From JAVVWB01 sp036652335 (lineage in GTDB: Bacteria > Synergistota > Synergistia > Synergistales > Synergistaceae), in assembly GCA_036652335.1 (NCBI GenBank), contig JAVVWB010000001.1, forward strand, positions 248,001 to 312,000: a DNA stretch of 64,000 nt, written 5' to 3'. The position numbers and the translations under genes are program-made. The notes under the pieces were generated by a model. The model did no database searches. It saw only the letters and a list, made by a program, of their open reading frames with translations, and had not been told where the DNA came from. Positions 45,136 to 54,382 of this stretch are shown here, in pieces (the first letter of the stretch is position 1; every line of letters begins with the position of its first letter).

Positions 45136-45902
45136 TGTCTATCTCCCTTGAACTAAAAAATGCCTCGAAAATATTTGGTGGGGTAACTGCTGTCGATGAC
45201 ATATCGTTTGAAATAAAAAGTGGTGAACTTGCAGGGCTTATTGGTCCTAACGGAGCAGGAAAAACTACAATCTTCAACCTTATAACAGGAGTTTACGACC
45301 TTTCACAAGGTGACATTCTTCTTAATGGAGAGAATATAAATAGACTTAAAACTTATCAAGTCGTTTCAAAAGGAGTAGCCAGAACATTCCAGAACTTGAG
45401 ACTCTTCCAAGCATCTACAGTGCTTGAAAACGTAATGACAGCAGCTCAATATCATTATAAATATTCATTTTTTGAAGCAGTAACACACATGGGACGTTGG
45501 GGCAAGAAAGAAAAAGATATAAGAAAAGAAAGCTTAGAGCTACTTGAAAGAGTAGGACTCTCAGATCGTATAGGGCAGGCAGCAGGGACACTCCCTTACG
45601 GACTTCAAAGACGTCTTGAAATAGCAAGAGCACTCTCACTTAAACCGAGGTTGCTTCTACTTGACGAACCTGCTGCAGGTATGAACGCAGAAGAAGTCGA
45701 ACAGCTTAACAGCTTAATAAAAGACATTCATAAAGATTTTGACCTAACCATACTTCTCATTGAACACCACATGGACATGGTAATGGAAATATGTCCTCAC
45801 ATAGTGTGTATGAACTTTGGAGCAAAAATTGCAGAGGGAACTCCGGCACAAATTCAGTCTCATCCTGAAGTCCTAAAAGCATACTTAGGGGAGGAAGAAT
45901 AA
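45135..45902 (+). CDS. livG: liv transporter 1 ATPase LivG
   Basis: 255 residues. Walker A (GPNGAGKTT), signature-type LPYGLQRRLEIARAL and Walker B (LLLLDEPAAGMN), with the H-loop LLIEHHMDMVM. ABC ATPase of the LivG class, with the extra Leu/Arg-rich segment typical of it. It energises uptake with LivF. Confidence 0.95.
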   Translation: MSISLELKNASKIFGGVTAVDDISFEIKSGELAGLIGPNGAGKTTIFNLITGVYDLSQGDILLNGENINRLKTYQVVSKGVARTFQNLRLFQASTVLENVMTAAQYHYKYSFFEAVTHMGRWGKKEKDIRKESLELLERVGLSDRIGQAAGTLPYGLQRRLEIARALSLKPRLLLLDEPAAGMNAEEVEQLNSLIKDIHKDFDLTILLIEHHMDMVMEICPHIVCMNFGAKIAEGTPAQIQSHPEVLKAYLGEEE

Positions 45903-45903
45903 A

Positions 45904-46632
45904 ATGGAAAACAATCCTATCCTATCAGTGAGAGATTTAAACGTAAATTATGGTGCGATAGAAGCGCTAAAAGGAATAAGCTTAGACGTATATCCCGGTG
46001 AAATCGTTGCAGTAATAGGATCAAATGGTGCAGGAAAATCGACAATGATGAATGCAATAATGGGTGTCGTTCCTCACACAAAAGGTGAAGTATTGCTAGA
46101 AGGCACCTTGCTTCCTACACAGAGTCACCAAATAGTAACATCAGGGATTTCACTATCTCCGGAGGGAAGAAAAGTTTTTGCCCCTCTTACCGTATATGAA
46201 AATCTTAAAATGGGAGCTTTCCCTTTGGTAGACAGATCTAGTGTGAGCAAACAGCTAGAAAAAGTATATGATCTATTCCCAAGGCTCAAAGAAAGAGCCA
46301 ATCAATACGCAGGTACATTATCCGGTGGAGAACAGCAAATGCTTGCAATTGGACGAGCTCTTATGGCAATGCCAAGGGTTCTACTCCTTGATGAACCCTC
46401 TTTAGGCCTTGCTCCAATCATAATAAACGAAATATTTAATGAGCTTAGAGAGGTAAACCAAAAATTTGGCACAAGCATACTTGTTGTAGAACAAAATGCG
46501 AAAAAGGCCTTGCTCCTCTCTCACAGAGCATACATACTCCAAACAGGTGAAATAACACACGAGGGTCTATCCTCAGAACTAATACAAGATCCTGTGATAA
46601 TCGAAGCATACCTCGGTGGTACAAAGAAATAA
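45904..46632 (+). CDS. livF: liv transporter 1 ATPase LivF
   Basis: 242 residues. Walker A (GSNGAGKST), signature LSGGEQQMLAIGRALM and Walker B (RVLLLDEPSLGLAP), H-loop replaced by VVEQNAKKALLLSHRAYIL as is normal in LivF. Second ATPase of the transporter; one base after livG. Last gene of the operon, followed by a terminator. Confidence 0.95.
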   Translation: MENNPILSVRDLNVNYGAIEALKGISLDVYPGEIVAVIGSNGAGKSTMMNAIMGVVPHTKGEVLLEGTLLPTQSHQIVTSGISLSPEGRKVFAPLTVYENLKMGAFPLVDRSSVSKQLEKVYDLFPRLKERANQYAGTLSGGEQQMLAIGRALMAMPRVLLLDEPSLGLAPIIINEIFNELREVNQKFGTSILVVEQNAKKALLLSHRAYILQTGEITHEGLSSELIQDPVIIEAYLGGTKK

Positions 46633-46672
46633 AAAATACTCCGTATCTTAAAGATACGGAGTATTTTTTATT
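46632..46672 (+). terminator. terminator of liv operon 1
   Basis: A 16-bp perfect stem (AAAAATACTCCGTATC 46632-46647 with GATACGGAGTATTTTT 46653-46668), loop of five, then T-rich. Confidence 0.9.
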
Positions 46673-46761
46673 TTTGGGAACAGATTTCCTCATAATATGA
46701 TAAAATTATAAAATATCTAATTAGCAACTTTTTGTAAATAATCAGCAAAGGAGCTGACAAT

Positions 46762-47634
46762 ATGATAAACAATGACAGCTATTGGTGGTATGTAACTATA
46801 TCGGCAGGAGAAAACGAAGACGAGCTTCTCTTCTCTGTAGCAGACATGACAGACAGCATCGGCACAGAACTACGTGAAACTCCGGAGGGAATATCACAGC
46901 TGAGAATGTACTACAGAAGTAATGAAGACCTCTCATATTGGAAGAAAAAAGTATTAGACCTCTCAAGTGAATGGAAAAATTTAAAAATAACTGACTTTGG
47001 AAAAATGGAAAATCAACCATGGAACGTAGCAGCAGAAGAGGCATTTCCACCTCTTCCCGTAGGAAAAGGACTTGTCGTCCTTGCCCCTTGGCACAAAGGG
47101 ACAGAACCCGAGGGCTTACTTCCACTCTATATAAATCCAGGAAGCGCATTTGGCACAGGATACCACGAAAGCACACAGATAGTGCTTGAAATACTTGAAC
47201 AATACATAAAACCAGGAATGGTAACAGCTGACATAGGCACAGGCTCTGGAATACTAACAATATGTGCTCTCAAAATGGGAGCAAAACAGTCTTATGCAAG
47301 AGACATAGACCCAACAGTAATAGAAGAAGTACGCAAAAACTTCGAACTTAACGCACTTGACTTAAATAAAATAGACCTTGCAACAGGTGACTTATTAAAA
47401 GATTTTGGTCACAAAGTAGACATATTGACAGCCAACATACTGATAGAGCCAAACAGTGAAATGGTTGCAGATGTGCCGTCCGTAATAGGTAAAGACGGAA
47501 TCGGTATATTCTCAGGAATGTTGGAAAAAGAACGTCCTATATTCATGTCTGCAATGGAAGCAGCAAACATGGAACCAATTAAAGAAGTTGTGAGAGGAGA
47601 ATGGTGGGGTGTCGCAGCCAAGGTTAAGGCTTGA
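46762..47634 (+). CDS. prmA: ribosomal protein L11 methyltransferase
   Basis: 290 residues. N-terminal substrate-binding domain, then the class I methyltransferase with FGTGYHESTQIVLEIL, motif I ADIGTGSGILTICALKMGA, and the LTANILIEPN motif IV. It trimethylates ribosomal protein L11 in the cytoplasm. First of the prmA-rsmE-mtaB run; rsmE begins inside its last codons. Confidence 0.93.
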   Translation: MINNDSYWWYVTISAGENEDELLFSVADMTDSIGTELRETPEGISQLRMYYRSNEDLSYWKKKVLDLSSEWKNLKITDFGKMENQPWNVAAEEAFPPLPVGKGLVVLAPWHKGTEPEGLLPLYINPGSAFGTGYHESTQIVLEILEQYIKPGMVTADIGTGSGILTICALKMGAKQSYARDIDPTVIEEVRKNFELNALDLNKIDLATGDLLKDFGHKVDILTANILIEPNSEMVADVPSVIGKDGIGIFSGMLEKERPIFMSAMEAANMEPIKEVVRGEWWGVAAKVKA

Positions 47635-48319
47635 GACCTGTACTCTCAACGGTAAAATTTGGAAAATTGACGAAGAACAAGCACATCATCTAGTAAGAGT
47701 ACGCAGATGCTACACAGGTTCTCTCGTAGAAGGACTACTCTCAGGTGAAAAAATATTACTAAAGCTTATATGTGATGGAGAAGAAGTAAAAGCAGAAGAA
47801 ATATCTCGCACAGAAGAAACTCCGGCAGGTACAGAAGTACACCTACTTCTGGGACTTCTAAAAAACGATCAATTTGATGATGCATTGAGATTTTCTGCGG
47901 AGACTGGCGTTCACACTATACATTTACTTGCATGTGAACGTTCTGTCCCGTCTTATGAAGGTAAAAAACTGGAAGAAAAAATGAACAGATGGAACAAAAT
48001 ACTTGCTGAATCTACAAAACAAGCAGGGTCTACAATTCCGCCTATTCTCAAATCTCCTCTAAAACTTGCTGACATAAACTTTAATGAACTTCCAAAAGAA
48101 AAATATGCTGCGTTACTCTCTCCACTTTCAAAAAATCTTAAAGATTTGACCATACCGGAATCACTTGTAATAGCAATTGGTCCTGAGGGAGACTGGTCCT
48201 TGTCTGAATCACAAAAATTGCTGGACATGGGCTTTACACCTGTAAGCTTAGGAAAAAGAATACTAAGAGCAAGTACAGCCGTTGCTGTAGCTTGTGGATG
48301 GCTTTCGTTGGTGAGGTAA
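47609..48319 (+). CDS. rsmE: 16S rRNA m3U1498 methyltransferase RsmE
   Basis: 236 residues from GTG 47609, overlapping prmA by 26 bp, with GGAGAA upstream. N-terminal PUA-like domain (QAHHLVRVRRCYTGSLVEG) and C-terminal SPOUT knot with IAIGPEGDWSLSESQ and LGKRILRASTAVAVA, the RsmE hallmarks. It methylates U1498 in the decoding region of the small subunit. The overlap points to coupled expression with prmA. Confidence 0.94.
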   Translation: MSQPRLRLETCTLNGKIWKIDEEQAHHLVRVRRCYTGSLVEGLLSGEKILLKLICDGEEVKAEEISRTEETPAGTEVHLLLGLLKNDQFDDALRFSAETGVHTIHLLACERSVPSYEGKKLEEKMNRWNKILAESTKQAGSTIPPILKSPLKLADINFNELPKEKYAALLSPLSKNLKDLTIPESLVIAIGPEGDWSLSESQKLLDMGFTPVSLGKRILRASTAVAVACGWLSLVR

Positions 48320-48320
48320 A

Positions 48321-49661
48321 ATGACATATTTGATAGAAGGAAAAAAATTTAAAATAATCACACAAGGTTGTAGAACGAATCAATACGAGGGTGAGGCAAT
48401 AGTTGCACAACTAGAAAACAAAGGTGCAATATATGATGAACTAAACCCAGAAATTGTAATAATAGTTACTTGCACTATAACCTCTGTTGCAGACAGAAAA
48501 TGTCGTAAACTCATAAGGCGACTAAGACGAGAAAATGAAAAGGCTCTTATAATTGCTGTGGGTTGTTATGCGCAAAAAATGACAAATGAAGAACGAGAAG
48601 AACTTGGTTTAGACATTATTGTTGGCAACAGACTAAAATATAGAATTTCTGATTTAATAGAAGAATACTATGAAGAAGACGGAGAACCACTAATAGAGAC
48701 TCTCCCTGACTACTTAATGCCCAAAATAAAGTCATGGGACAAACTGACCTTAGACAGACCCAGACTCCACACAAGGGCATTTCTAAAAGTTCAAGATGGA
48801 TGTAATCACTTCTGTAGCTACTGCATAGTCCCATACGTAAGAGGAAATCCAGTATCTAGGGATATTGGCGAAGCCATAGACGAAGCAAAAAAAATAGTCT
48901 CATCTGGTTGCCCCGAACTAATACTAACGGGAGTACACCTTGGTCTATATGACAAACTACCTGAACTCATAGAAAAAGTCAGCAAAATAGATGGGCTAAA
49001 GCGCCTAAGATTTGGCTCAATAGAACCATTTGCTGTAGACGAAACCCTACTAAAAGTCCTTGCTGACAGCGAAGTATTCTGCAAACACCTACACATGCCC
49101 TTGCAAAACGGTGATGATGAAATACTTAAAACGATGAAAAGAGGCTACACCTCGGCTCAATATGCAAAAATTGTTGAGAACGTAAGAAAACATCTAGGAG
49201 AACAAACTCACATAAGCACGGACTTAATGATAGGATTTGCTGGAGAAGACGACAACTCCTTTACAAACAGCATGAACTTCATAAAAGAAATGAAATTTGG
49301 TAAAATTCACGTATTCCCATACTCTCCCAGAGAGGGAACAGAAGCATCCCACTTTGAACTTCCCAAAGAAAGCATAGTTACAGAACGAGTAAAAGAAGCT
49401 CTTCAAACAGCTGAAGAACTACATAAAACCTATTGCACCTCATGGATAGGCAAAAAAAATGAAATCTTAGTGGAAGAAAACGAAAATGGAATAATCAAAG
49501 GTCTTACCCCAGAATATGTAAGAGTAATGGCAAAGGTATCTAATGCAGAAATTTCCTCAACACAAAAAGTAATACCAGAAAAATACCATGATGGGATACT
49601 TTTACAGGGGGAATTCACGGAAATTGGTGAAAAAGATAAAGATTTTTCACAAATATTATAA
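48321..49661 (+). CDS. mtaB: tRNA t6A37 methylthiotransferase MtaB
   Basis: 446 residues, one base after rsmE. N-terminal MTTase domain beginning IITQGCRTNQYEGEAI with the other cluster Cys in VTCTITSVADRKC and VGCYAQ, radical-SAM motif CNHFCSYCIVPYVRG, and a C-terminal TRAM-like domain. It adds methylthio to t6A37 of ANN-decoding tRNAs. Typical length and full set of six cluster Cys. Confidence 0.94.
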   Translation: MTYLIEGKKFKIITQGCRTNQYEGEAIVAQLENKGAIYDELNPEIVIIVTCTITSVADRKCRKLIRRLRRENEKALIIAVGCYAQKMTNEEREELGLDIIVGNRLKYRISDLIEEYYEEDGEPLIETLPDYLMPKIKSWDKLTLDRPRLHTRAFLKVQDGCNHFCSYCIVPYVRGNPVSRDIGEAIDEAKKIVSSGCPELILTGVHLGLYDKLPELIEKVSKIDGLKRLRFGSIEPFAVDETLLKVLADSEVFCKHLHMPLQNGDDEILKTMKRGYTSAQYAKIVENVRKHLGEQTHISTDLMIGFAGEDDNSFTNSMNFIKEMKFGKIHVFPYSPREGTEASHFELPKESIVTERVKEALQTAEELHKTYCTSWIGKKNEILVEENENGIIKGLTPEYVRVMAKVSNAEISSTQKVIPEKYHDGILLQGEFTEIGEKDKDFSQIL

Positions 49662-49670
49662 AAAATGGGC

Positions 49671-49699
49671 TTGTTAGAGTCCAAATAATGGTATACAAT
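49671..49699 (+). promoter_or_regulatory. candidate promoter of rpsU-yqeY
   Basis: TTGTTA 49671-49676, 17-bp spacer, TACAAT 49694-49699. The 5' leader before the rpsU ATG (49769) would be about 60 bases and carries AAAGGGGGG. Confidence 0.5.
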
Positions 49700-49768
49700 A
49701 ATACAGTGTTTATCCCCGCTTGCACATAGTTGTTATATTGTAAGTGGCTAAGAAAGGGGGGAATGTAG

Positions 49769-49957
49769 ATGACCACCGTAACGAGACGTGATAACGAATC
49801 TATCGAAGACGCTCTTAAGAGATTTAAGCGCGAAATTCGTAAGGTGGGCGTGCTTCGCGAAGCAAAGAAGCATGAACATTACGAGAAACCCAGCGAAATC
49901 AAAAAACGTAAGAAAGCCGAAATGGCTCGCAATAAGGGTAGGAGGACTGACTACTAA
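49769..49957 (+). CDS. rpsU: 30S ribosomal protein S21
   Basis: 62 residues, very basic, with the S21 landmarks NESIEDALKRFKREIRKVGVLREAKKHEHYEKPSEI. A strong ribosome-binding site (AAAGGGGGG) fits high expression, and codon use here is richer in CGT/CGC/GCT than in the neighbours. Its TAA overlaps the next ATG by one base, the usual rpsU-yqeY arrangement. Confidence 0.97.
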   Translation: MTTVTRRDNESIEDALKRFKREIRKVGVLREAKKHEHYEKPSEIKKRKKAEMARNKGRRTDY

Positions 49958-50418
49958 TGCCTAACCTTGTGCAGAAGATCCAGGATGATATGGTTTCTGC
50001 TATGAAGTCTCAAGAAGTTCTAAAACTCTCTGTACTTCGTATGCTTAAAGCAGCTCTTCAGCTAGCCCAAGTGGAAAAAGGCAAAGACAATCTTTTAAAC
50101 GATGAAGATGTCCTTGTCGTTATCCGCAGACTTGTTAAACAGCGGAAAGAAGCCGCAGAAATGTATAAAACCGGAGGAGCTCTTGATAGAGCAGACTCTG
50201 AACTTGCTGAATCTGTGATTCTTGAAGAATATCTTCCCGCACAGCTCTCTGATGAAGAGCTTGCAAAAATTGTTGCCGACGTAGTAACCCAGGTTGGAGC
50301 CACATCTATGAAAGATATGGGCAAAGTAATGGGACGTGCAGTTGCAGCTACAAAAGGAAGTGCCGATGGAAACAGAATAAAAGAAGCAGTACAGAAACAT
50401 CTTTCCTCTATGGCATAA
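49957..50418 (+). CDS. yqeY: GatB/YqeY-domain protein
   Basis: 153 residues, helical, with the YqeY motifs KSQEVLKLSVLRMLKAALQLA, YLPAQLSDEELAKIV and MKDMGKVMGRAV. It resembles the tRNA-binding tail of GatB. Conserved partner of rpsU; molecular role not settled. Confidence 0.93.
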   Translation: MPNLVQKIQDDMVSAMKSQEVLKLSVLRMLKAALQLAQVEKGKDNLLNDEDVLVVIRRLVKQRKEAAEMYKTGGALDRADSELAESVILEEYLPAQLSDEELAKIVADVVTQVGATSMKDMGKVMGRAVAATKGSADGNRIKEAVQKHLSSMA

Positions 50419-50439
50419 TACAATCTTTCTTGATCAACC

Positions 50440-50470
50440 AAAGCGTCGAACTATTGTTCGGCGCTTTTTT
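50440..50470 (+). terminator. terminator of rpsU-yqeY
   Basis: AAAGCGTCGAAC / GTTCGGCGCTTT (50440-50466, one G-U pair), loop TATT, then a T-run. Confidence 0.85.
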
Positions 50471-50492
50471 TAATAATATATGGGGTGATAAC

Positions 50493-51584
50493 ATGAAAAC
50501 ATACAAAATTCCTCTAGTACCGGGTCCGACATCTGTCCCTCTAAAAAACAGAGAGCCGTATATGACAGACTATGCAAGCACAGACCTAGAAACAGAATTC
50601 TTTGACCTACTCAAAGAAAATGAAAAAATACTCCAACAAATACTTCACACGAAAAACGACATCTCAGTACAATCCGGAGAAGCAATGCTCATACTTTGGG
50701 GTGCATTAAAAAGTACCCTCAAACCGGGAGATAAAGTCCTTGCAATATCAAACGGGATATTTGGAAGTGGCTTTGCTGACATGGCTCGTGCTGTTGGAGC
50801 AGAAGCAGAAATACTCCTCGCTCCTGCCGGAGAATTTGTAAGCAAAGAAATTTTAGAAGAAAAAATAAAAACATACAAACCTGACATGATAACAGCAGTA
50901 CATTGTGAAACTCCGAGTGGACTCATAAACCCTATCGAAGAAATAGCCGAAATAGTCAAGCAAAGCGGAGCAATATTTTGTGTAGACTTTGTAGCAAGTG
51001 CTATAGGTGTTGATGTAAAAGTAGATGAATGGGGAATAGACCTAGGACTCCTAGGAAGTCAAAAATGTCTATCATTATTGCCAGACCTTTCTATAATAAC
51101 AATAAGCGAAAAAGCGTGGGAAAAAGCAAAAGAAGTAAACTATGCAGGATATGACGCAATACTTCCTTGGAAAACAGCAATAAAAGACAAATACATGCCC
51201 TACACCCACAACTGGCACTCTGTGGCATCTTTAAACATCTCTCTAAAAACTGTACTAGAAGAGGGATTGGAAAACTCATTTAAACGACATTCTGAAACTG
51301 CAAAATATTGCAGAGAGCGAATTAAACAAATGGGGCTAAAAATATATGCAAAAAATGAAAAACTCTCCTCACCCACAGTCACAGCCGTAATAATACCGGA
51401 AAAAATGACATGGGAAGAGCTAGACAACGCCTTTCGTGAAAAAGGCCTTGCAGTAGGAGGAAGCTATGGCGGCCTAGCAGGCAAAGTCTTTAGAATAGGA
51501 CACATGGGAAGTCAAGCAAACATAGAGCTAGTAAAAAAAGGAATGGACGTAATAGAACAAATAATTGCACAAAATAACAAATAA
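50493..51584 (+). CDS. class V aminotransferase (alanine-glyoxylate/serine-pyruvate type)
   Basis: 363 residues from ATG 50493 (GGGGTGA upstream); a start at 50430 would lie in the terminator and is rejected. PLP-dependent fold type I: PGPTSVP at the N-terminus, cofactor-pocket Asp165 in FCVDFVAS, Schiff-base Lys191 in LLGSQKCLS, and a C-terminal FRIGHMG. It moves an amino group between small amino acids and an oxo acid such as pyruvate or glyoxylate. Single gene between two terminators. Exact substrates not deducible. Confidence 0.9.
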   Translation: MKTYKIPLVPGPTSVPLKNREPYMTDYASTDLETEFFDLLKENEKILQQILHTKNDISVQSGEAMLILWGALKSTLKPGDKVLAISNGIFGSGFADMARAVGAEAEILLAPAGEFVSKEILEEKIKTYKPDMITAVHCETPSGLINPIEEIAEIVKQSGAIFCVDFVASAIGVDVKVDEWGIDLGLLGSQKCLSLLPDLSIITISEKAWEKAKEVNYAGYDAILPWKTAIKDKYMPYTHNWHSVASLNISLKTVLEEGLENSFKRHSETAKYCRERIKQMGLKIYAKNEKLSSPTVTAVIIPEKMTWEELDNAFREKGLAVGGSYGGLAGKVFRIGHMGSQANIELVKKGMDVIEQIIAQNNK

Positions 51585-51587
51585 ATA

Positions 51588-51628
51588 AAAATACAGTTTC
51601 TACTTTTTAAGTAAAAACTGTATTTTTT
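51588..51628. terminator. terminator after the aminotransferase
   Basis: AAAATACAGTTT (51588-51599) pairs with AAACTGTATTTT (51615-51626), then TTT. Confidence 0.85.
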
Positions 51629-51649
51629 TATCTTTTTTCAGCTATCAAG

Positions 51650-51697
51650 AAACTATATATAGTGTTATAATACATAAATTGAATATATATGTAGTGT
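51650..51697. promoter_or_regulatory. two NrdR boxes flanking an extended -10 promoter
   Basis: Box 1 (51650-51665, AAACTATATATAGTGT) matches the NrdR box consensus ACACTATATATAGTGT at 15 of 16 bases; box 2 (51682-51697, AATATATATGTAGTGT) at 12 of 16. The 16-bp gap puts the centres 32 bp apart, three helical turns. A TGTTATAAT extended -10 (51663-51671) lies at the inner edge of box 1 and in the gap, so bound NrdR would block it. Confidence 0.85.
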
Positions 51698-51711
51698 CCT
51701 GAGGTGATTAA

Positions 51712-52191
51712 ATGCGATGTCCAATATGTAAAGCAGCAGAGACAAGAGTAATAGAAACACGAAGTGCAGAAGACGGACGCGTCAACAGAAGACGAAGAGA
51801 ATGTCCGGAATGCCAAGGCAGATTTACAACCTACGAACGACTCGAAGAAAAATCCTACCTATGGGTAGAGAAAAAAGACGGAAGTAGAGAAACCTTTGAT
51901 AGAGAAAAACTAGCAAGGGGCATTCAGCACGCATGTGAAAAACTACCTGTCTCATTAGATAGAATAGAAGAAGCAGTAGCACACATAGAAGAAAAGCTTC
52001 GCAGTACAGGTCAGGGCGAAGTAACTGCAACAATGATTGGTGAATTTGCATCTGACGAACTAAAAAAGATAAACAAAGTAGCTTATGTTCGTTTTGCATC
52101 TGTATACAGAGAATTTACAGATATATCAAGCTTTACAGCAGAAATTACACGTTTGCTAGAAGATAAGGAGGCCTCTCGACATGACAAATGA
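51712..52191 (+). CDS. nrdR: ribonucleotide reductase repressor NrdR
   Basis: 159 residues. N-terminal zinc ribbon (CPICKAAETRVIETR...ECPECQGRFTTYER) and ATP-cone (ETFDREKLARGIQHACEKLPVS) complete. It senses ATP/dATP and represses reductase genes through the two boxes just upstream. First gene of nrdR-nrdD; overlaps nrdD by 11 bp. Confidence 0.97.
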   Translation: MRCPICKAAETRVIETRSAEDGRVNRRRRECPECQGRFTTYERLEEKSYLWVEKKDGSRETFDREKLARGIQHACEKLPVSLDRIEEAVAHIEEKLRSTGQGEVTATMIGEFASDELKKINKVAYVRFASVYREFTDISSFTAEITRLLEDKEASRHDK

Positions 52192-54313
52192 AACAAATAA
52201 AGACTACGTATCATCGTTCGGAAAACAAGCACAGCTTTTTGGTGGTGTAGGAGAATCAACAGACCTTGCGTTGATGGTTGATGCTCTTGCACAAGAAGAA
52301 AGCTCCCCTTGGGATGCTGGAAGAATACGTGATGCCCTGATAATCGAAGCAGGAGTAGATCCTGTAACAGCAGAAGCAATATCACTTGAAATAGAAGAAG
52401 ACCTACTTAAATACAACCGCAAACGTATAACCACAACAATAATTCGTGAAATGGTAAACGTGAAACTCTTCCAAAGAGGACTAGACGCCAAACTTGCTGA
52501 CCATAGTCGTATAGGACTACCAATTCATGACCTGGAAAAAATGATACTTACAAAAAATAAAGAAAACAGTAACACAAGTCACAACCCGGAATCCATAAAC
52601 CTATCTATTGCAGAAATGGTGCTAAAAGAATATGCACTAACAAAAGTATTTACGAAAGATGTCGCAGATGCCCATCTTAGTGGAGACATACACTTACACG
52701 ACTTGGGAATGGTAAACCGCCCCTACTGCTCCGGGCAAAGTGTTGCCTATGTAGCACGTTATGGACTTAACATCCCTTCTATAACAAGTGTATCTGACCC
52801 TGCAAAACATGCAGATGTACTACTAGCACACATATTAAAAATGACCTCTGTACTACAAAATCACTTTGCTGGTGCAATTGGTTGGGATGCTATAAACATG
52901 TACTTTGCTCCATACCTTGTTGGTTGGACATATGAACAGCACAAACAGCTTGCACAGCAACTAATATTTGAATTTAACCAGCTTGCTGGTGGACGTGGGG
53001 GACAAATTGCATTTACAGACATCAACCTCTACTACGAAATTCCTAACCACTTCCGTGACGTACCTGCAATAGGACCAGGAGGTAAATTTACAGGCAAAAC
53101 CTATGCTGATTACGACAAAGAAGCAAAAATGTTTGTAAAAGCTCTCTTTGATGTATACATGAAAGGTGACAGCAGGGGACAGCCATTCTTCTTTCCGAAG
53201 CCACTTCTTCACATAACAGACTACTTCTTCAAAGAAGAAGGATGGGAAGAATTCCTTGACCTAGCATGTAAACTGGCAGCTGAAAAAGGCAACACATACT
53301 TTGTCTTTGACAGAGGCGGAGTTGCAAAACTCTCAGAATGCTGCAGACTCTCATTTGAGCTAACACCAGAAGACTTAGATGAAGCGAAACACCCATGGAA
53401 AATGCGTTACTGCGCACTCCAAAACATAACTCTAAACTTGCCTAGAGCAGCTTACAAAGCTAATGAAGACGAAGAAACGCTATTTGACATAATAGATGCA
53501 GAAATGGAGCTAGCAATGAAAGCTCATCTCCAAAAACGCTCATTCCTAAAGAGCATATTGGATCTAGGAATAAAAGGGCCCCTTGCTGCACTCTCAATAT
53601 CACATGATGACGAAGCATACCTTAGAATGAGAAAAGCAAGCCACCTAATAGGAATATTGGGACTAAATGAAATGGTTGAAATAATGACCGGTAAACAGCT
53701 ACACGAAAGCGAACATGCTGCAGAACTAGGCAAAGCCGTCATACAATACATGGACATAAAATGCCAAATGCTCTCTGAAAAATATGGTTTGAAAATAGTC
53801 CTTGAACAGACACCTGCAGAAAGCACAGCACTTCGCTTTGCAAAACTTGATATGCGTTCCTACCCGGGAACAGCACCTAAATACATAAAAGGTAACCAAG
53901 AAACAGGCGAAATCTACTACACAAACAGCACTCATCTAAACTACAAACTTGTACAAGACCCAATTGACAAAGTAGTACGTGAGGGAGAACTTCACCCAAT
54001 GATAAAAGCTGGTGCAATAACTCACGTATGGATGGGAGAACACAAACCAGACTCTAAGGCACTTGCGTCATTCGTAATAAAAGTATTTAAAAACTCAGAA
54101 AACGCACAAGTAGCATTTAGCCCGGAATTTACAATATGCAACGAATGTGACCACATGGAACGAGGACTCACAGACAAATGCACACAGTGTGGATCAGAAG
54201 ATGTAGATGGAATAACACGAGTAACAGGATACTTCACACGAACCTCATCGTGGAATGCAGGTAAAAGAGGCGAACTCGTCGACAGAACCAGAACTCCAGT
54301 ACTAAGCAAATAA
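52181..54313 (+). CDS. nrdD: anaerobic ribonucleoside-triphosphate reductase (class III)
   Basis: 710 residues from ATG 52181 (AAGGAGG upstream). N-terminal ATP-cone-like stretch (SPWDAGRIRDALIIEAGVDP), the catalytic barrel with NRPYCSGQSVAYVARYG and DLGMVNRPYC Cys, then a C-terminal zinc site with two CxxC pairs (CNECDHM, CTQC) and the glycyl-radical loop RVTGYFTRTSSWNAGKRGE, radical Gly683. It makes dNTPs without oxygen. The variant RVTGYFT for the usual RVxGY is within family range. Confidence 0.95.
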   Translation: MTNETNKDYVSSFGKQAQLFGGVGESTDLALMVDALAQEESSPWDAGRIRDALIIEAGVDPVTAEAISLEIEEDLLKYNRKRITTTIIREMVNVKLFQRGLDAKLADHSRIGLPIHDLEKMILTKNKENSNTSHNPESINLSIAEMVLKEYALTKVFTKDVADAHLSGDIHLHDLGMVNRPYCSGQSVAYVARYGLNIPSITSVSDPAKHADVLLAHILKMTSVLQNHFAGAIGWDAINMYFAPYLVGWTYEQHKQLAQQLIFEFNQLAGGRGGQIAFTDINLYYEIPNHFRDVPAIGPGGKFTGKTYADYDKEAKMFVKALFDVYMKGDSRGQPFFFPKPLLHITDYFFKEEGWEEFLDLACKLAAEKGNTYFVFDRGGVAKLSECCRLSFELTPEDLDEAKHPWKMRYCALQNITLNLPRAAYKANEDEETLFDIIDAEMELAMKAHLQKRSFLKSILDLGIKGPLAALSISHDDEAYLRMRKASHLIGILGLNEMVEIMTGKQLHESEHAAELGKAVIQYMDIKCQMLSEKYGLKIVLEQTPAESTALRFAKLDMRSYPGTAPKYIKGNQETGEIYYTNSTHLNYKLVQDPIDKVVREGELHPMIKAGAITHVWMGEHKPDSKALASFVIKVFKNSENAQVAFSPEFTICNECDHMERGLTDKCTQCGSEDVDGITRVTGYFTRTSSWNAGKRGELVDRTRTPVLSK

Positions 54314-54326
54314 AAAAACAAAAAAG

Positions 54327-54353
54327 GACCTGAGATAACTCAGGTCTTTTTTT
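54327..54353 (+). terminator. hairpin between nrdD and nrdG (partial terminator)
   Basis: GACCTGAG (54327-54334) pairs with CTCAGGTC (54339-54346), loop ATAA, followed by TTTTTTT. It may set a lower level of the activase. Confidence 0.8.
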
Positions 54354-54382
54354 AGATACAAAGGAAAAGGTAGAGATAAAAA

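Noticed and set aside
50430..50492. Earlier start of the class V aminotransferase
   Set aside because: The added residues are encoded by the terminator hairpin of rpsU-yqeY; the GGGGTGA site points to ATG 50493.
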